A stretch of 64,000 nucleotides of DNA from Planctomycetaceae bacterium (GTDB taxonomy: Bacteria > Planctomycetota > Planctomycetia > Pirellulales > Pirellulaceae), in NCBI GenBank assembly GCA_002709225.1, contig PAQH01000034.1, forward strand, positions 1-64,000. The letters are read 5' to 3'. Of this stretch, positions 26,395 through 35,135 are shown piece by piece. The position numbers and the translations under genes are program-made. Position 1 is the first letter of the stretch; each line of letters starts with the position of its first letter. Below the pieces are notes generated by a model that did no database searches, was not told where the DNA came from, and saw only the letters and a program-made list of their open reading frames with translations.

Positions 26395-28488
26395 TTATGC
26401 GCGGCCAGGCCCGCTACTGGGAACACAGCTGGGCGCGACTTTCTCCCAGGCCGCGGTAATGGTGGATTTTCCGTAATAGGGTGGCTGGCACACGTTGTTT
26501 TCGCAGATGTATGCCGCAATTTGATCTACCATCGTTGTTTTGCCGCGGCAGAGGGTTTCCACTACCGCTGCAGGGGGTGCGGACGGGTCGTAGCAGATCA
26601 GAGTTCGATTGGGAAAGAAACGTTTCCATAGGTCTGCGCGCAGGGCAGTCATTTCTGACGAGCCCAGTGCGCCAACGAGTACAATTTCGTAAAAGGTGTG
26701 AGCGGCCAGATCGGCTGACAGTAGCAGTTGGCCACAGGCCTGGGGTGTCTGGGTCATTACACCGGACGCCATCGAAAGAATCCGTTGCGCCGCGGCTAGA
26801 TGTCGTTGCTCGCCGGTGATCGTGCCCAGACGAAGTAGTGCCGTTGCCAGCATGCCGTTACTGCTCGGGACACTGGCATCGTGAATGTCCTTGTTGCGGG
26901 TGATCACGGTTTCATGGTCGTCTGACGTGTAAAAAAATCCGCCCCTCTCGGTGTCTCCAAAATGCAGGTGAACGACATCCGCGAGTCGCTGGGCTTCGAC
27001 GAGCCACCGCGTGTCTTGGGTTGTCTCGTAGAGCGTGGTTAACCCTTGGATGAGATAACTGTAGTCATCAAGATAGGCGTTCAATTTTGCCTCGCCCTGA
27101 CACCACAAATGCAATAGGCGTCCGTCGGAACGCCGCACGAATCGCAGCAGGAAATCAGCAGCCCGTTCCGCAGCATACTGGTAGTGCTTATTGTCGAACA
27201 CGGCGGCAGCCTTCGCCATTGCGTCGATCATCAGCCCATTCCAGCTGGTCAGAATTTTGTTGTCGCGCTCTGGCCGAACCCGTTGATCACGGACATCCAG
27301 TAACGACTTGCGATCCTGCTTCAATTCCGCTTCCAGTTCGGCGGATTCCATTTCTAGAGTGTCTGCCCATTGGGCGATGGTTTTGGGTAACTGAAGGATG
27401 TTCTGTCCTTCGAAGTTGCCGGTTTCCGTGACATCATAAATGCGACAAAAACGCTTGCCGCGATGGTGTCCGAGAATATGGTGTATCTCCTCTGGCTGCC
27501 AGAAATAGAATCTTCCTTCGACGCCTTCACTGTCGGCGTCTTCGCTGCTGTAGAATCCTCCTTTTTCGTCTGTCATGTAATCCACAACGTACGTTAACGT
27601 CTCATGAACGATTCGTGCATCATTCGCGTGGCCCGTTGCCAGGTACCCATCCAGGTACGCGTTGACCAATAACGCGTTGTCGTACAACATTTTCTCAAAG
27701 TGTGGGACACGCCACTGATCGTCAACCGAGTAACGCGCAAATCCGCCACCCAGATGATCGTATATCCCGCCGCTGGCCATGCGGTCGAGGCTCAGGCGTA
27801 CCATGTCTTTCCAGGCGGTGTGGCCACTATGGCGCCAAGCTCGCAGCAGCAATTGCAGGTCCATTGAACGTGGGAATTTTGGCGCCTTTCCAAATCCGCC
27901 GTTGGTGAAATCAAAGGCCTTTTCCAGACTGCGCGCTGCAGCATCTAGCAGATTTGAATTCAACTCTGCCGCTGGTTCGGCGACCTGGCAGGTTTGCCGC
28001 ACGTGTGTTGTGATCTGGCGTGCTTGCGCGCTGATTTGCTGCCGCTTGTTTTTCCAGGCGTCGATGATCGCGTCGAGAATACGGTCAAATCCTGGCATTC
28101 CGTGTCGGGATCTGGGTGGCCAGTATGTACCCCCGAAAAAGGGCTCTAGCGTAGGCGTCAGGAAGACCGACATGGGCCAACCTCCGCGCCCTGTTAGCAA
28201 TTGCACCGCGTTCATGTAGATTTGATCTAGATCCGGACGTTCTTCCCGATCGACTTTGATACATACAAAGTGGTCGTTGAGTCGCTGGCTAATTTCCAGA
28301 TCCTCGAAACTCTCTTCCTCCATCACGTGACACCAGTGGCAGGCCGAGTAGCCGATGGAGAGGAAGATTGGTCGATCTGAACGACGAGCCCGGTCCAGTG
28401 CCTGTGCTCCCCAGGGGTACCAGTTGACTGGATTATTGAGGTGCTGCCGTAGATAGGGGCTGGTTTCCTCGGCCAAGTGATTCGGCAT
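26395..28488 (-). CDS. DUF255 protein with thioredoxin-like domain (YyaL/SPATA20 family)
   Basis: The product has 697 residues. Residues about 1-165 are the thioredoxin-like DUF255 domain: 'LAEETSPYLRQHLNNPVNWYPWG', a CHWC motif at 50-53 in 'YSACHWCHVMEEESF', and 'CIKVDREERPDLDQIYM' and 'GGWPMSVFLTP'. The remainder is a six-hairpin (alpha/alpha)6 glycosidase-like domain ('GGFGKAPKFPR', 'GGIYDHLGGGFARYSVDDQWRVPHFEKMLYDNALL', 'SSEDADSEG'). The family is widespread, and its biochemical role is still unclear; the CxxC suggests redox activity. The ATG at 28488 matches the family N-terminus and has GGAG 9 bases upstream. The longer upstream frame is a shadow of the spacer and panB end. Confidence 0.93.
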   Translation of the reverse strand: MPNHLAEETSPYLRQHLNNPVNWYPWGAQALDRARRSDRPIFLSIGYSACHWCHVMEEESFEDLEISQRLNDHFVCIKVDREERPDLDQIYMNAVQLLTGRGGWPMSVFLTPTLEPFFGGTYWPPRSRHGMPGFDRILDAIIDAWKNKRQQISAQARQITTHVRQTCQVAEPAAELNSNLLDAAARSLEKAFDFTNGGFGKAPKFPRSMDLQLLLRAWRHSGHTAWKDMVRLSLDRMASGGIYDHLGGGFARYSVDDQWRVPHFEKMLYDNALLVNAYLDGYLATGHANDARIVHETLTYVVDYMTDEKGGFYSSEDADSEGVEGRFYFWQPEEIHHILGHHRGKRFCRIYDVTETGNFEGQNILQLPKTIAQWADTLEMESAELEAELKQDRKSLLDVRDQRVRPERDNKILTSWNGLMIDAMAKAAAVFDNKHYQYAAERAADFLLRFVRRSDGRLLHLWCQGEAKLNAYLDDYSYLIQGLTTLYETTQDTRWLVEAQRLADVVHLHFGDTERGGFFYTSDDHETVITRNKDIHDASVPSSNGMLATALLRLGTITGEQRHLAAAQRILSMASGVMTQTPQACGQLLLSADLAAHTFYEIVLVGALGSSEMTALRADLWKRFFPNRTLICYDPSAPPAAVVETLCRGKTTMVDQIAAYICENNVCQPPYYGKSTITAAWEKVAPSCVPSSGPGRA

Positions 28489-28625
28489 GCAGCTCTGTCT
28501 CCGAAACTCGTTGCAACGGAATCGCGAATTTGGATCCCGCTGGCGTTGGCACTGCTTGGCGACAGGGGCCGTGTGTTCACGATCCTGTTGGTCGCTTGAA
28601 GTCCGCTGGTTGCGCCGTTGGAGTC

Positions 28626-29423
28626 TTACTGGTAAGACTGTTCGTTGCCCGGAAATTTTCCCGTGCGGACTTCTTGGCAGTATTCTTCGATTGCCAATCT
28701 CGCGGTTTCCCGGAGGTTGGCGAATTGACGAACAAATCGTGGGGTGTAGCCACTGGACAAACCCAGCATATCGTGTGTCACCAGGACTTGACCGTCGCAA
28801 CCGTTCCCCGCCCCAATACCGATGGTGGGAATACGAATTTGCTCCGTGATTTCCCTGGCGATTTCGACGGGCAAACATTCCAGTACCACCGCAAAAGCAC
28901 CGGCATCTTGAGCAGCTTGTGCGTCACGTAGCAGACTCTCTCGGTCCCGTTGAACTCGGTATCCACCCATTTGGTGGATGCTTTGCGGCCGCAAGCCGAC
29001 GTGTGCCATCACCGGGATGCCAACATCGACCAGTGAAGAGACGATCGCGGCCTGGCCGGCGTTGCCTTCGAGTTTCACCGCCTGACATCCGGTTTGTTTG
29101 AGAATCCGACCGGCGTTGGCAATCGCTTGTTCGATGCCCGTGTGGTAGGACAGGAAAGGCATATCTACCACAACCAAGGCATGTTTGACCGCACGACACA
29201 CGATTTCTGCATGATAGATGATTTCATCCAGAGTAACGGGGATTGTCGTTTCCCGGCCCTGGATGACGTTTGCCAAACTGTCGCCGACCAGGATCGCGTC
29301 GACGCCAGATTGGTCCAAGAGTTCCGCCGTGGGAAAGTCATATGCCGTCAGCATGCAAAGTTTCTGATCGGATGACTTGCGCTCGGCAAATGCGGGAACC
29401 GTAATAGGGGAAGGACTTGCCAT
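28626..29423 (-). CDS. panB: 3-methyl-2-oxobutanoate hydroxymethyltransferase
   Basis: PanB transfers a hydroxymethyl group from methylene-tetrahydrofolate to alpha-ketoisovalerate, the first step of pantothenate and CoA synthesis. The product has 265 residues, the standard size. Family blocks are 'MLTAYDFPTAELLDQSGVDAILVGDSLANVIQG', 'VVDMPFLSYHTG', 'AVKLEGN', 'IPVMAHVGLRPQSIHQMGGYRVQ', 'VLECLP' and 'TIGIGAGNGCDGQVLVTHDMLGL', which include the Mg-binding Asp residues and the catalytic Glu. ATG at 29423 is preferred over the GTG just before it. It precedes the DUF255 gene on the same strand. Confidence 0.95.
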   Translation of the reverse strand: MASPSPITVPAFAERKSSDQKLCMLTAYDFPTAELLDQSGVDAILVGDSLANVIQGRETTIPVTLDEIIYHAEIVCRAVKHALVVVDMPFLSYHTGIEQAIANAGRILKQTGCQAVKLEGNAGQAAIVSSLVDVGIPVMAHVGLRPQSIHQMGGYRVQRDRESLLRDAQAAQDAGAFAVVLECLPVEIAREITEQIRIPTIGIGAGNGCDGQVLVTHDMLGLSSGYTPRFVRQFANLRETARLAIEEYCQEVRTGKFPGNEQSYQ

Positions 29424-29679
29424 CACCAGGTGACTCGGGGATTACATTTGTTGGGTAGCCAATTCAGACCTTGACCGCAATTGTGACGCTGGCCGCTAGT
29501 GCTGGCAACCGCTCCTGGGTGCGGAAGCCGATCGTCTATCGGCGTTTGAATGCTCGCAGCGCGGCTTTACCAAACGGTCCATGGTTGCAGATCGTTGTTT
29601 CGATTTCGTTACAGACGCTGCGGCGATACACTCAGGTTGCTCGATATTTTGTTCGGATTGTGGTGGAGAAAATCGGCGC

Positions 29680-30687
29680 CTAAAGTTGCGTCAACACCAG
29701 GTCATCGTCCAAAGAACGGTGCGGAGCGATCTTTAACTGGCTGAGTTCGTCGTGGTAGATACGGACTGCCTCGGCGGGTTCCAGTTCGTCATCGGCGATG
29801 CCTCGCAACAACTTTACGAATGTCAGTTGATGTTCGGAGTGATTGATTTTGCGACCAAAGAGGGCGGCTCGCGCGCCGTATTTCTTGGCTTCCCACAGCA
29901 TGCGAAACGCATCGTGTGTCGTGCCGGAAGACCCTCCCAGAATTCCCACCACTAGGCTGGGGTCATAATGCACAAGCTGTTCCATGGCTTGAGGACCGAA
30001 GTAAGGCATCTTGAGGAATTGAGGCCGACTGGCGGAGGGAACCCCGGCGAGCGATCGTGCGATGCAGTCATTCACAAATCGAGCGGTGTCTTCAATCGGT
30101 CGCTGCGGTGCATTGGGAGCGAATACCTCCAGGAAATGCTGAAAATTCTTGGATTCGGCTTCGATGCGGAATGCGCGGTACGCTTCCAAAGCTTGCCGGT
30201 CCAACTCCGCGTCGTGGTTAAACGTGATCGAATAGAGTCCCAGGTTCGCACCTTGTGTTCGCGTTTCAGAGGTACAGGACCACTGCCCGCACTGTGCGTG
30301 GTCGATTGTTGTCGTGCGAAATGGCAGAGAAGGCTGCTCGGTGTAAGTTCCACTGAGACCGAGCCAAATATCGGTCGTATCATTAGCCCGAATTGCGGGT
30401 GTCACCCCGCTTGCCTCAAAGACGCGTTCATGAATGGTGAGTTGTTCGCTGGTGCTCACGCTCATCAGCATAATGTCCACGAGACCTTGCTTGACGATGT
30501 CGCGCATGGACTGACGGTATTCGTGCAGAGACCGAAAACGCCCCTCCGATGACGGCGTTCCGGGTGATTGGCCAGGAGCGGCGACCCCAAACCCCATGTC
30601 ACCGTCCTTCGCGTCCGCCAGGATGAAATCGCGAAAAGACGCGTCTTCGTGTATTCGCTTGAGTTTCAGGTCAAACGTCTTTTGCAT
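29680..30687 (-). CDS. Aldolase-like TIM-barrel protein (class I, DhnA/LacD-type suspected)
   Basis: The product has 335 residues and was not recognised with certainty. Its layout fits a beta/alpha barrel: 'FGVAAPGQ', 'VDIMLMSVSTSEQLTIHERVF', 'LGLYSITFNHDAELDRQALEAYRAF', 'PQFLKMPYFGPQAMEQLV' with a candidate Schiff-base Lys in 'FLKMPY', and 'VVGILGGSSGTTHDAFRMLWEAKKYGARAALFGRKIN', resembling the phosphate-binding end of DeoC/FbaB/LacD aldolases. It is divergent from a PfkB sugar kinase gene 170 bases away, which supports a joint role in sugar breakdown. The start has an AGGAAAC ribosome binding site. The substrate is unknown. Confidence 0.65.
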   Translation of the reverse strand: MQKTFDLKLKRIHEDASFRDFILADAKDGDMGFGVAAPGQSPGTPSSEGRFRSLHEYRQSMRDIVKQGLVDIMLMSVSTSEQLTIHERVFEASGVTPAIRANDTTDIWLGLSGTYTEQPSLPFRTTTIDHAQCGQWSCTSETRTQGANLGLYSITFNHDAELDRQALEAYRAFRIEAESKNFQHFLEVFAPNAPQRPIEDTARFVNDCIARSLAGVPSASRPQFLKMPYFGPQAMEQLVHYDPSLVVGILGGSSGTTHDAFRMLWEAKKYGARAALFGRKINHSEHQLTFVKLLRGIADDELEPAEAVRIYHDELSQLKIAPHRSLDDDLVLTQL

Positions 30688-30783
30688 TGATGTTTCCTAT
30701 GTGTGAAACCGATGTGAGGCGGTTGGAATGTGGCATCATAGTCGGCAGAATCTAAGTACAAAAGTGCCGCAGGTGATGTAGTG

Positions 30784-30822
30784 TGAGGTCGCGTCTACCA
30801 TGAGGTCGCGTCTACCATGAGG
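30784..30822. repeat. 17-bp tandem repeat, 2.3 copies
   Basis: TGAGGTCGCGTCTACCA is present at 30784-30800 and 30801-30817 exactly, with a further five bases of a third copy. It lies in the divergent promoter region between the aldolase-like gene and the PfkB kinase gene, so it could affect expression of either. Confidence 0.75.
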
Positions 30823-30856
30823 TTTGTCGACATGATCAATCGGGAGTCGCACTGAA

Positions 30857-31804
30857 ATGAACTCCAGCAACTGTGTAGTGATGGGAGAAGCTTGTGTGGA
30901 CTTGATCTTGCGGCCTGTGCCGTTGGATCGGCCACTTCTGGACTCGGCGACGCACCACATTGAGCCGCTGCGCCCGGTAACGGGTGGAATTGTGCCCAAC
31001 GCCGGGATTGCAATGGCTCGATTGGGCACACGTGTTACAGCGTTTTGTGTTCTGGGTACCGATGCTTGGGGCAATTTTTTGTCCCATCAGCTCAACAATG
31101 AGGGAGTGGACACGACCGCGATTGAGATCTGCAGCGAGAGTGCCACGACTGCGACCGCGGTGCTCATCGCAGAAGATGGGACACACACATTTGCATTTCA
31201 CGCCGGTGCCTCGCAAAAAATAAACCGTCAGATGTGTTTCGATCGATTGGATCTTTTTGCGCAGTCAGGCGTTGCCTTGTTGGGGTACTACCACCTGCTT
31301 CCCAACCTGGAACCGGATCTTCCAGAAGTGCTAAAAGCGATCCGCGGTGTGGGTTGCAAGACAGCATTGGACACTGCCAATGGAGGTGGATCCCTACAAC
31401 CGCTGGACAAAATCTTGCCATGGCTCGACTACTACATTCCCAGTTTCCTGGAGGGAAAGCAACAAACGGGCTGCGGCGACCCCCAGGAGATGATCCGAGC
31501 CTATCGGCAGTATGCGCGCTCCGCTGTCCTGGGAATCAAGCTCGGTGCTGATGGAGTTTTGCTCAGCCCTTCCCAGGAGACGTTCCTGGAGATTCCCGCA
31601 ATTGCTCCTCCCGGCCCGGTGGTGGACACCACGGGCGCTGGAGATGCATTCTTGGCGGGGTTGATTTCTGGGCTAGTTCGAGAGCTCGACTTACCTGACG
31701 CCGCTCGTGTTGGCGCGGCTGCCGGGGCGTGCTGTGTCACGGGGCGCGGAGGTTCCGAGGCGCTGTGCGATTGGGATCAGACGGTAAAATTGTTGGAACG
31801 CTGA
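30857..31804 (+). CDS. PfkB-family carbohydrate kinase
   Basis: The product has 315 residues of the ribokinase/PfkB fold. The N-terminal glycine motif is 'GGIVPNAGIAMARLG' (43-57), and the C-terminal signature 'VVDTTGAGDAFLAGLISG' puts the catalytic base at D263 and the anion hole at 260-262. 'ALDTANGGG' and 'IKLGADGVLL' are usual family elements. It phosphorylates a sugar or nucleoside using ATP; the specificity is not readable. It faces the aldolase-like gene across a short spacer. GGGAG is 8 bases upstream of the ATG. Confidence 0.9.
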   Translation: MNSSNCVVMGEACVDLILRPVPLDRPLLDSATHHIEPLRPVTGGIVPNAGIAMARLGTRVTAFCVLGTDAWGNFLSHQLNNEGVDTTAIEICSESATTATAVLIAEDGTHTFAFHAGASQKINRQMCFDRLDLFAQSGVALLGYYHLLPNLEPDLPEVLKAIRGVGCKTALDTANGGGSLQPLDKILPWLDYYIPSFLEGKQQTGCGDPQEMIRAYRQYARSAVLGIKLGADGVLLSPSQETFLEIPAIAPPGPVVDTTGAGDAFLAGLISGLVRELDLPDAARVGAAAGACCVTGRGGSEALCDWDQTVKLLER

Positions 31805-31973
31805 TCGTCAGAGAACACGACTGCTCACGCACAGCTGCTGTTATGTGAGCTGGAAGCGATTGTTTGCAGCGGCTATTCTAGAAGAGGGCAGTCGCGGCCC
31901 CTGATCCATGATCGATCCCGTCGACAACGGCTGGATCTCGTTTTCAGAATTCCGGGAGTGGCAGGATCGACCA

Positions 31974-32771
31974 ATGGCAAGCACCGATCGAGCTTGGATT
32001 GTTTGTGTACTACTGAACTGTCTCCTGGTGGGTAGCCTGCCGGCACAACAGGCCAAGAAAAAAGGTCCCAAGAAAGAAAACACCAAGGGCAGTGGCACTG
32101 TTCAGGATCTGGGCCCAGGCTGGGTTTTAGTGGAGGATAAAGACGAGAAGAAGTTCTACATCAAAGCGCCTCAACGTATTGAAGATTTTTCCTTTGTTGC
32201 CAAGGCGGACTCCAGCTGGTTGCGACCGGGCATGATTGTGAGCTTTACTTCTCGTTTCAAGGCGGTCAAGAAAAACGGACAGGTGGTCAAAGCGGTTCAG
32301 CCCTTACGTGAATTGCTGGTGATGACGCCGACGAAAGAAAAGCCAATCGGTGCGAAGCCAGAGAAACGGCTGGGTGGGAGAGATTTGTTTGCTCCACCGA
32401 CGAAGGGAAAGAAGAAAAAGAGTGCACAGTTGGGCCCGGCCTACGAAGTGGTTGGTCGCCTGGTGAAGTTTCGTGGTGGCAAGATGACGCTGGCCTGTGG
32501 GCGTTATGAAGTACAGGCAGATTTGCTCGAGGGTGCCAAGATTGCAGTCAAGATTGCAGATGTCCGTTGGGTGCGCCAAGGGGATCGAGTTTCTTTTCAG
32601 GGATGGTATTATCCCCAGCAACCAGACCGTATTGTCGCCAAGACAATGACGATTCAAGCGAATGAGCCGCTGTTGGGAACCCGCAAATCCGTTTCTCAAA
32701 AGAAGCGTAACGTCACCAAGAAAAAAGCGGCGCGTCCGGCGAAGAAAACAACTCCGAAGAATCAAGACTAG
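31974..32771 (+). CDS. Secreted basic protein of unknown function
   Basis: The product has 265 residues. A signal peptide (WIVCVLLNCLLVGSLPAQQ) is followed by a Lys-rich linker, then two similar beta-rich stretches ('SGTVQDLGPGWVLVEDKDEKKFYIKAP' and 'YEVVGRLVKFRGGKMTLACGRYEVQAD'), and a strongly basic C-terminus ('KKRNVTKKKAARPAKKTTPKNQD'). The repeated 'G..VSF' segments ('RPGMIVSFTSRF', 'RQGDRVSFQGWYY') suggest two OB-like modules. No family was recognised. The ATG at 31974 fits the signal peptide and has GGCAGGA upstream. The stop codon sits inside a 15-bp tandem duplication. Confidence 0.65.
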   Translation: MASTDRAWIVCVLLNCLLVGSLPAQQAKKKGPKKENTKGSGTVQDLGPGWVLVEDKDEKKFYIKAPQRIEDFSFVAKADSSWLRPGMIVSFTSRFKAVKKNGQVVKAVQPLRELLVMTPTKEKPIGAKPEKRLGGRDLFAPPTKGKKKKSAQLGPAYEVVGRLVKFRGGKMTLACGRYEVQADLLEGAKIAVKIADVRWVRQGDRVSFQGWYYPQQPDRIVAKTMTIQANEPLLGTRKSVSQKKRNVTKKKAARPAKKTTPKNQD

Positions 32772-32789
32772 CGGAATCAAGACTAGCGG
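32760..32789. repeat. 15-bp tandem duplication spanning a stop codon
   Basis: AATCAAGACTAGCGG occurs at 32760-32774 and 32775-32789 without any mismatch. The first copy contains the final codons and TAG stop of the preceding gene; the second copy repeats the stop in the same frame. Confidence 0.8.
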
Positions 32790-32908
32790 AATTTCGGGCA
32801 GATCGGTGGTCTTCCGCTGGTTTGCGCAAGTGCCAGATGTCGTCAGCTGCCGCTATCGGGAGTCAGGGCCTCACGGTTTGGTTTCTACTCTTGTCGAAAG
32901 CTCAAATC

Positions 32909-33808
32909 ATGATGATTTACTTCACCTGTCCGCATTGTCGTAACTCGTCGGACATCAGTGCGAAGTATGCTGGCCAGACGGGGGCCTGTCGATTCTGCGG
33001 TGAGACGATCACGATTCCAGGAGCTACTTCAGGAGATGTGGGGCCCCTGGAGTCTGCGCCGCGTAGCGGGTCCAGTGGCCTGGGTTTAGGGTTGATTATT
33101 GTGTCCGTGGTGGGTGTGGTTGGACTCGCCGTGGTAGGAATCCTGGTGGCACTTTTGCTGCCTGCGGTTTCGACGGCGCGCAGCACTGCGCGCCGCGTCC
33201 AATGTAGTAATCACCTCAAACAGATCGCGCTTGCCTTCCACAATTACCACGACGTCTACGGCACGTTGCCACCGGCCTACATCGAGGATCAGGACGGTCG
33301 ACCCCAACACAGCTGGCGCGTTCTGATTCTTCCTTTTCTCGAGCAGCAGGATCTGTACGACAGGTACCGCTTCGACGAGCCGTGGGACAGTCCGCACAAT
33401 CGTCAAGTCACGGCGGAGAGCGTTCCGGTTTACTCTTGTCCCTCGGGAGGTGAGCCGACGACCGACACCAATTATATGTTAATCACAGGGAAGAGCACCC
33501 TCTTTGAAGGTCAGCAGGCAGTCAAATTCAGCGAGATTACTGACGGCACATCCAACACGATCATGGTGGTCGAAGTTCAGGACGCGAAGGTGCATTGGGC
33601 GCGTCCCGTTGATCTGGAGGCAGCGCGCGTACCCCCATTGCTGGGGTCTGGGGGCGGTGGCATCGATAGCCTCCACCGTGGCGGTGCCAACGTGGCCTTT
33701 GCAGATGGTTCGGTCCGCTTTCTCCCGTTCGACAGCGACTCGGAATCGAAATTACCGGCCTTGATCACGCCGCGTGGTGGAGAGGATGTTTCGCTAACGA
33801 ATCGCTAG
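32909..33808 (+). CDS. DUF1559 family protein with N-terminal zinc ribbon
   Basis: The product has 299 residues. An N-terminal zinc ribbon has Cys at 7, 10, 27 and 30 (CPHC...CRFC). A transmembrane segment follows at about 57-82 ('LGLIIVSVVGVVGLAVVGILVALLLPAV'), in the place of the prepilin-like helix of this family. The extracytoplasmic DUF1559 part has 'CSNHLKQIALAFHNYHDVYGTLPPAY', 'SWRVLILPFLEQQDLYDRY', 'EITDGTSNTIMVVEV' and the terminal 'HRGGANVAFADGSVRFL' (the H-x9-DG motif). DUF1559 proteins are numerous in planctomycetes and pseudopilin-like; their role is not established. ATG at 32909 or 32912 is possible. Confidence 0.9.
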   Translation: MMIYFTCPHCRNSSDISAKYAGQTGACRFCGETITIPGATSGDVGPLESAPRSGSSGLGLGLIIVSVVGVVGLAVVGILVALLLPAVSTARSTARRVQCSNHLKQIALAFHNYHDVYGTLPPAYIEDQDGRPQHSWRVLILPFLEQQDLYDRYRFDEPWDSPHNRQVTAESVPVYSCPSGGEPTTDTNYMLITGKSTLFEGQQAVKFSEITDGTSNTIMVVEVQDAKVHWARPVDLEAARVPPLLGSGGGGIDSLHRGGANVAFADGSVRFLPFDSDSESKLPALITPRGGEDVSLTNR

Positions 33809-33825
33809 GGAATTTTTCGGGTACG

Positions 33826-33855
33826 TTGACCCTGAAAAGCCAGCCTTACTATACT
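33826..33855 (+). promoter_or_regulatory. Predicted promoter of cysK
   Basis: TTGACC (33826-33831) and TATACT (33850-33855) are 18 bases apart, both close to consensus. Transcription would begin near 33862, leaving a leader of about 200 bases before the cysK ATG. Confidence 0.55.
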
Positions 33856-33861
33856 CCCCTT

Positions 33862-34061
33862 ATAGTCAGACAGGCCGCCGGGGGCTCCCGTCAGAAAGCG
33901 TCGACGACGCAAGGTGTCGTGTTATTGAGTCCCCAGCTGCTTCGAGTCGAACGCCCATTGTGAATCTACGTGGCAGGCTCCAGATGACCTGCCCGGGGAT
34001 TGATTAATTCCACCTTCGCATGCCGTGTTGAGACGGCTTGTAGGTTTTGAGAGGACGGACC
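33862..34061 (+). promoter_or_regulatory. Long structured 5' leader of cysK
   Basis: About 200 bases lie between the predicted start site and the ATG. Three hairpins are visible: ACGAC/GTCGT at 33904-33920, GGCAGG/CCTGCC at 33972-33993 and GCCGT/ACGGC at 34022-34037. The last ends about 11 bases before the GAGAGGA ribosome binding site. The layout suits a regulatory RNA, but it matches no riboswitch class I recognise. Confidence 0.35.
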
Positions 34062-35027
34062 ATGGTGACTGTACCTGCCCGCGCGGCAATCAACGAAGAA
34101 ATTACCCAGTGCATTGGTCAGACGCCATTAGTGAAACTTCGTCGTGTTACCGAAGGCTGTGGCGCGACTGTCTTGGCCAAGCTTGAGAATATGAATCCGC
34201 TCTGGAGCGTCAAGGATCGGCTGGGACGGGCTTTGATTGATGCCGCCGAAGAAGCGGGTCGCATCAAGGATAATACGATTATCATCGAACCCACCAGTGG
34301 TAATACCGGGATCGCGTTGGCCTATATATGCGCGGCACGTGGTTACAAGTTACATGTGACGATGCCTGAAAGTATGACACTGGAGCGGCGCAGACTGTTG
34401 AAGGCCCTGGGTGCCGAGATCATTCTGACTCCCGCTGCTGAAGGTATGCCCGGAGCGGTTCGTAAGGCCGAAGAAATCGCGGCTTCCGACCCTGAGACGT
34501 ATTTTGTCCCGCAGCAATTCAAGAATCCAGCGAACCCGGAAATTCACCGACAGACGACGGCTGAGGAAATCTGGAAGGACACTGATGGACAGGTTGATGT
34601 GTTTGTTGGTGGGGTAGGGACTGGGGGTACGATTACCGGGGTGGCGGAAGTCATCAAAGCGCGTAAGTCGACCTTTCAGGCCATTGCGGTAGAGCCGGCC
34701 AACAGCCCGGTGATTACCCAACAACGCGGTGGCGAAAATCTCCAGCCGGGCAAACACACGATTCAGGGTATTGGTGCGGGATTTGTCCCGGACATCCTGA
34801 ATGTTGACATTCTTGATGATGTCGTTCAGGTGCAAGATGAAGACGCGGCGGAAACAGCGCGTCAAATGGCGCGAAGTGAAGGAATTTTTTGTGGGATCAG
34901 TAGTGGAGCGGCTGCCTGGGCGGCATTGCAAGTTGCCCGCCGCTCGGAGAACGAGGGAAAACTGATCGTTGTAGTGCTGCCCGATATTGGCGAACGCTAC
35001 CTGTCCACCCAGCTTTACCCGGAATAG
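34062..35027 (+). CDS. cysK: Cysteine synthase A (O-acetylserine sulfhydrylase)
   Basis: CysK makes cysteine from O-acetylserine and sulfide using pyridoxal phosphate. The product has 321 residues. 'IGQTPLVKL' opens the fold, the PLP lysine is K51 in 'NPLWSVKDR', '[20 protein letters not shown]' is the substrate loop, '[12 protein letters not shown]' binds the cofactor phosphate, and '[16 protein letters not shown]' is near the end. The Leu-Trp in NPLWSVKDR replaces the Ala-Gly of enterobacterial enzymes. The ATG at 34062 has GAGAGGA in front. The aminotransferase gene follows on the same strand and a trans-sulfuration enzyme lies beyond it, so this stretch is rich in sulfur amino-acid genes. 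Confidence 0.95.
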   Translation: MVTVPARAAINEEITQCIGQTPLVKLRRVTEGCGATVLAKLENMNPLWSVKDRLGRALIDAAEEAGRIKDNTIIIEPTSGNTGIALAYICAARGYKLHVTMPESMTLERRRLLKALGAEIILTPAAEGMPGAVRKAEEIAASDPETYFVPQQFKNPANPEIHRQTTAEEIWKDTDGQVDVFVGGVGTGGTITGVAEVIKARKSTFQAIAVEPANSPVITQQRGGENLQPGKHTIQGIGAGFVPDILNVDILDDVVQVQDEDAAETARQMARSEGIFCGISSGAAAWAALQVARRSENEGKLIVVVLPDIGERYLSTQLYPE

Positions 35028-35135
35028 GTTTCCAGGATCCTGGGGCAGTTTGCCGAGTCCGAGACGCGCTGGTGGGTTGTCCTTTCTGTGAACCTGTTTG
35101 TTGGAAACGCGGTGTTTGTTCGCCGATGATTTGTG

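Noticed and set aside
29471-29683. Small basic frame of 70 codons between panB and the aldolase-like gene.
   Set aside because: There is no ribosome binding site or recognisable family, and its end overlaps the end of the convergent aldolase-like gene.
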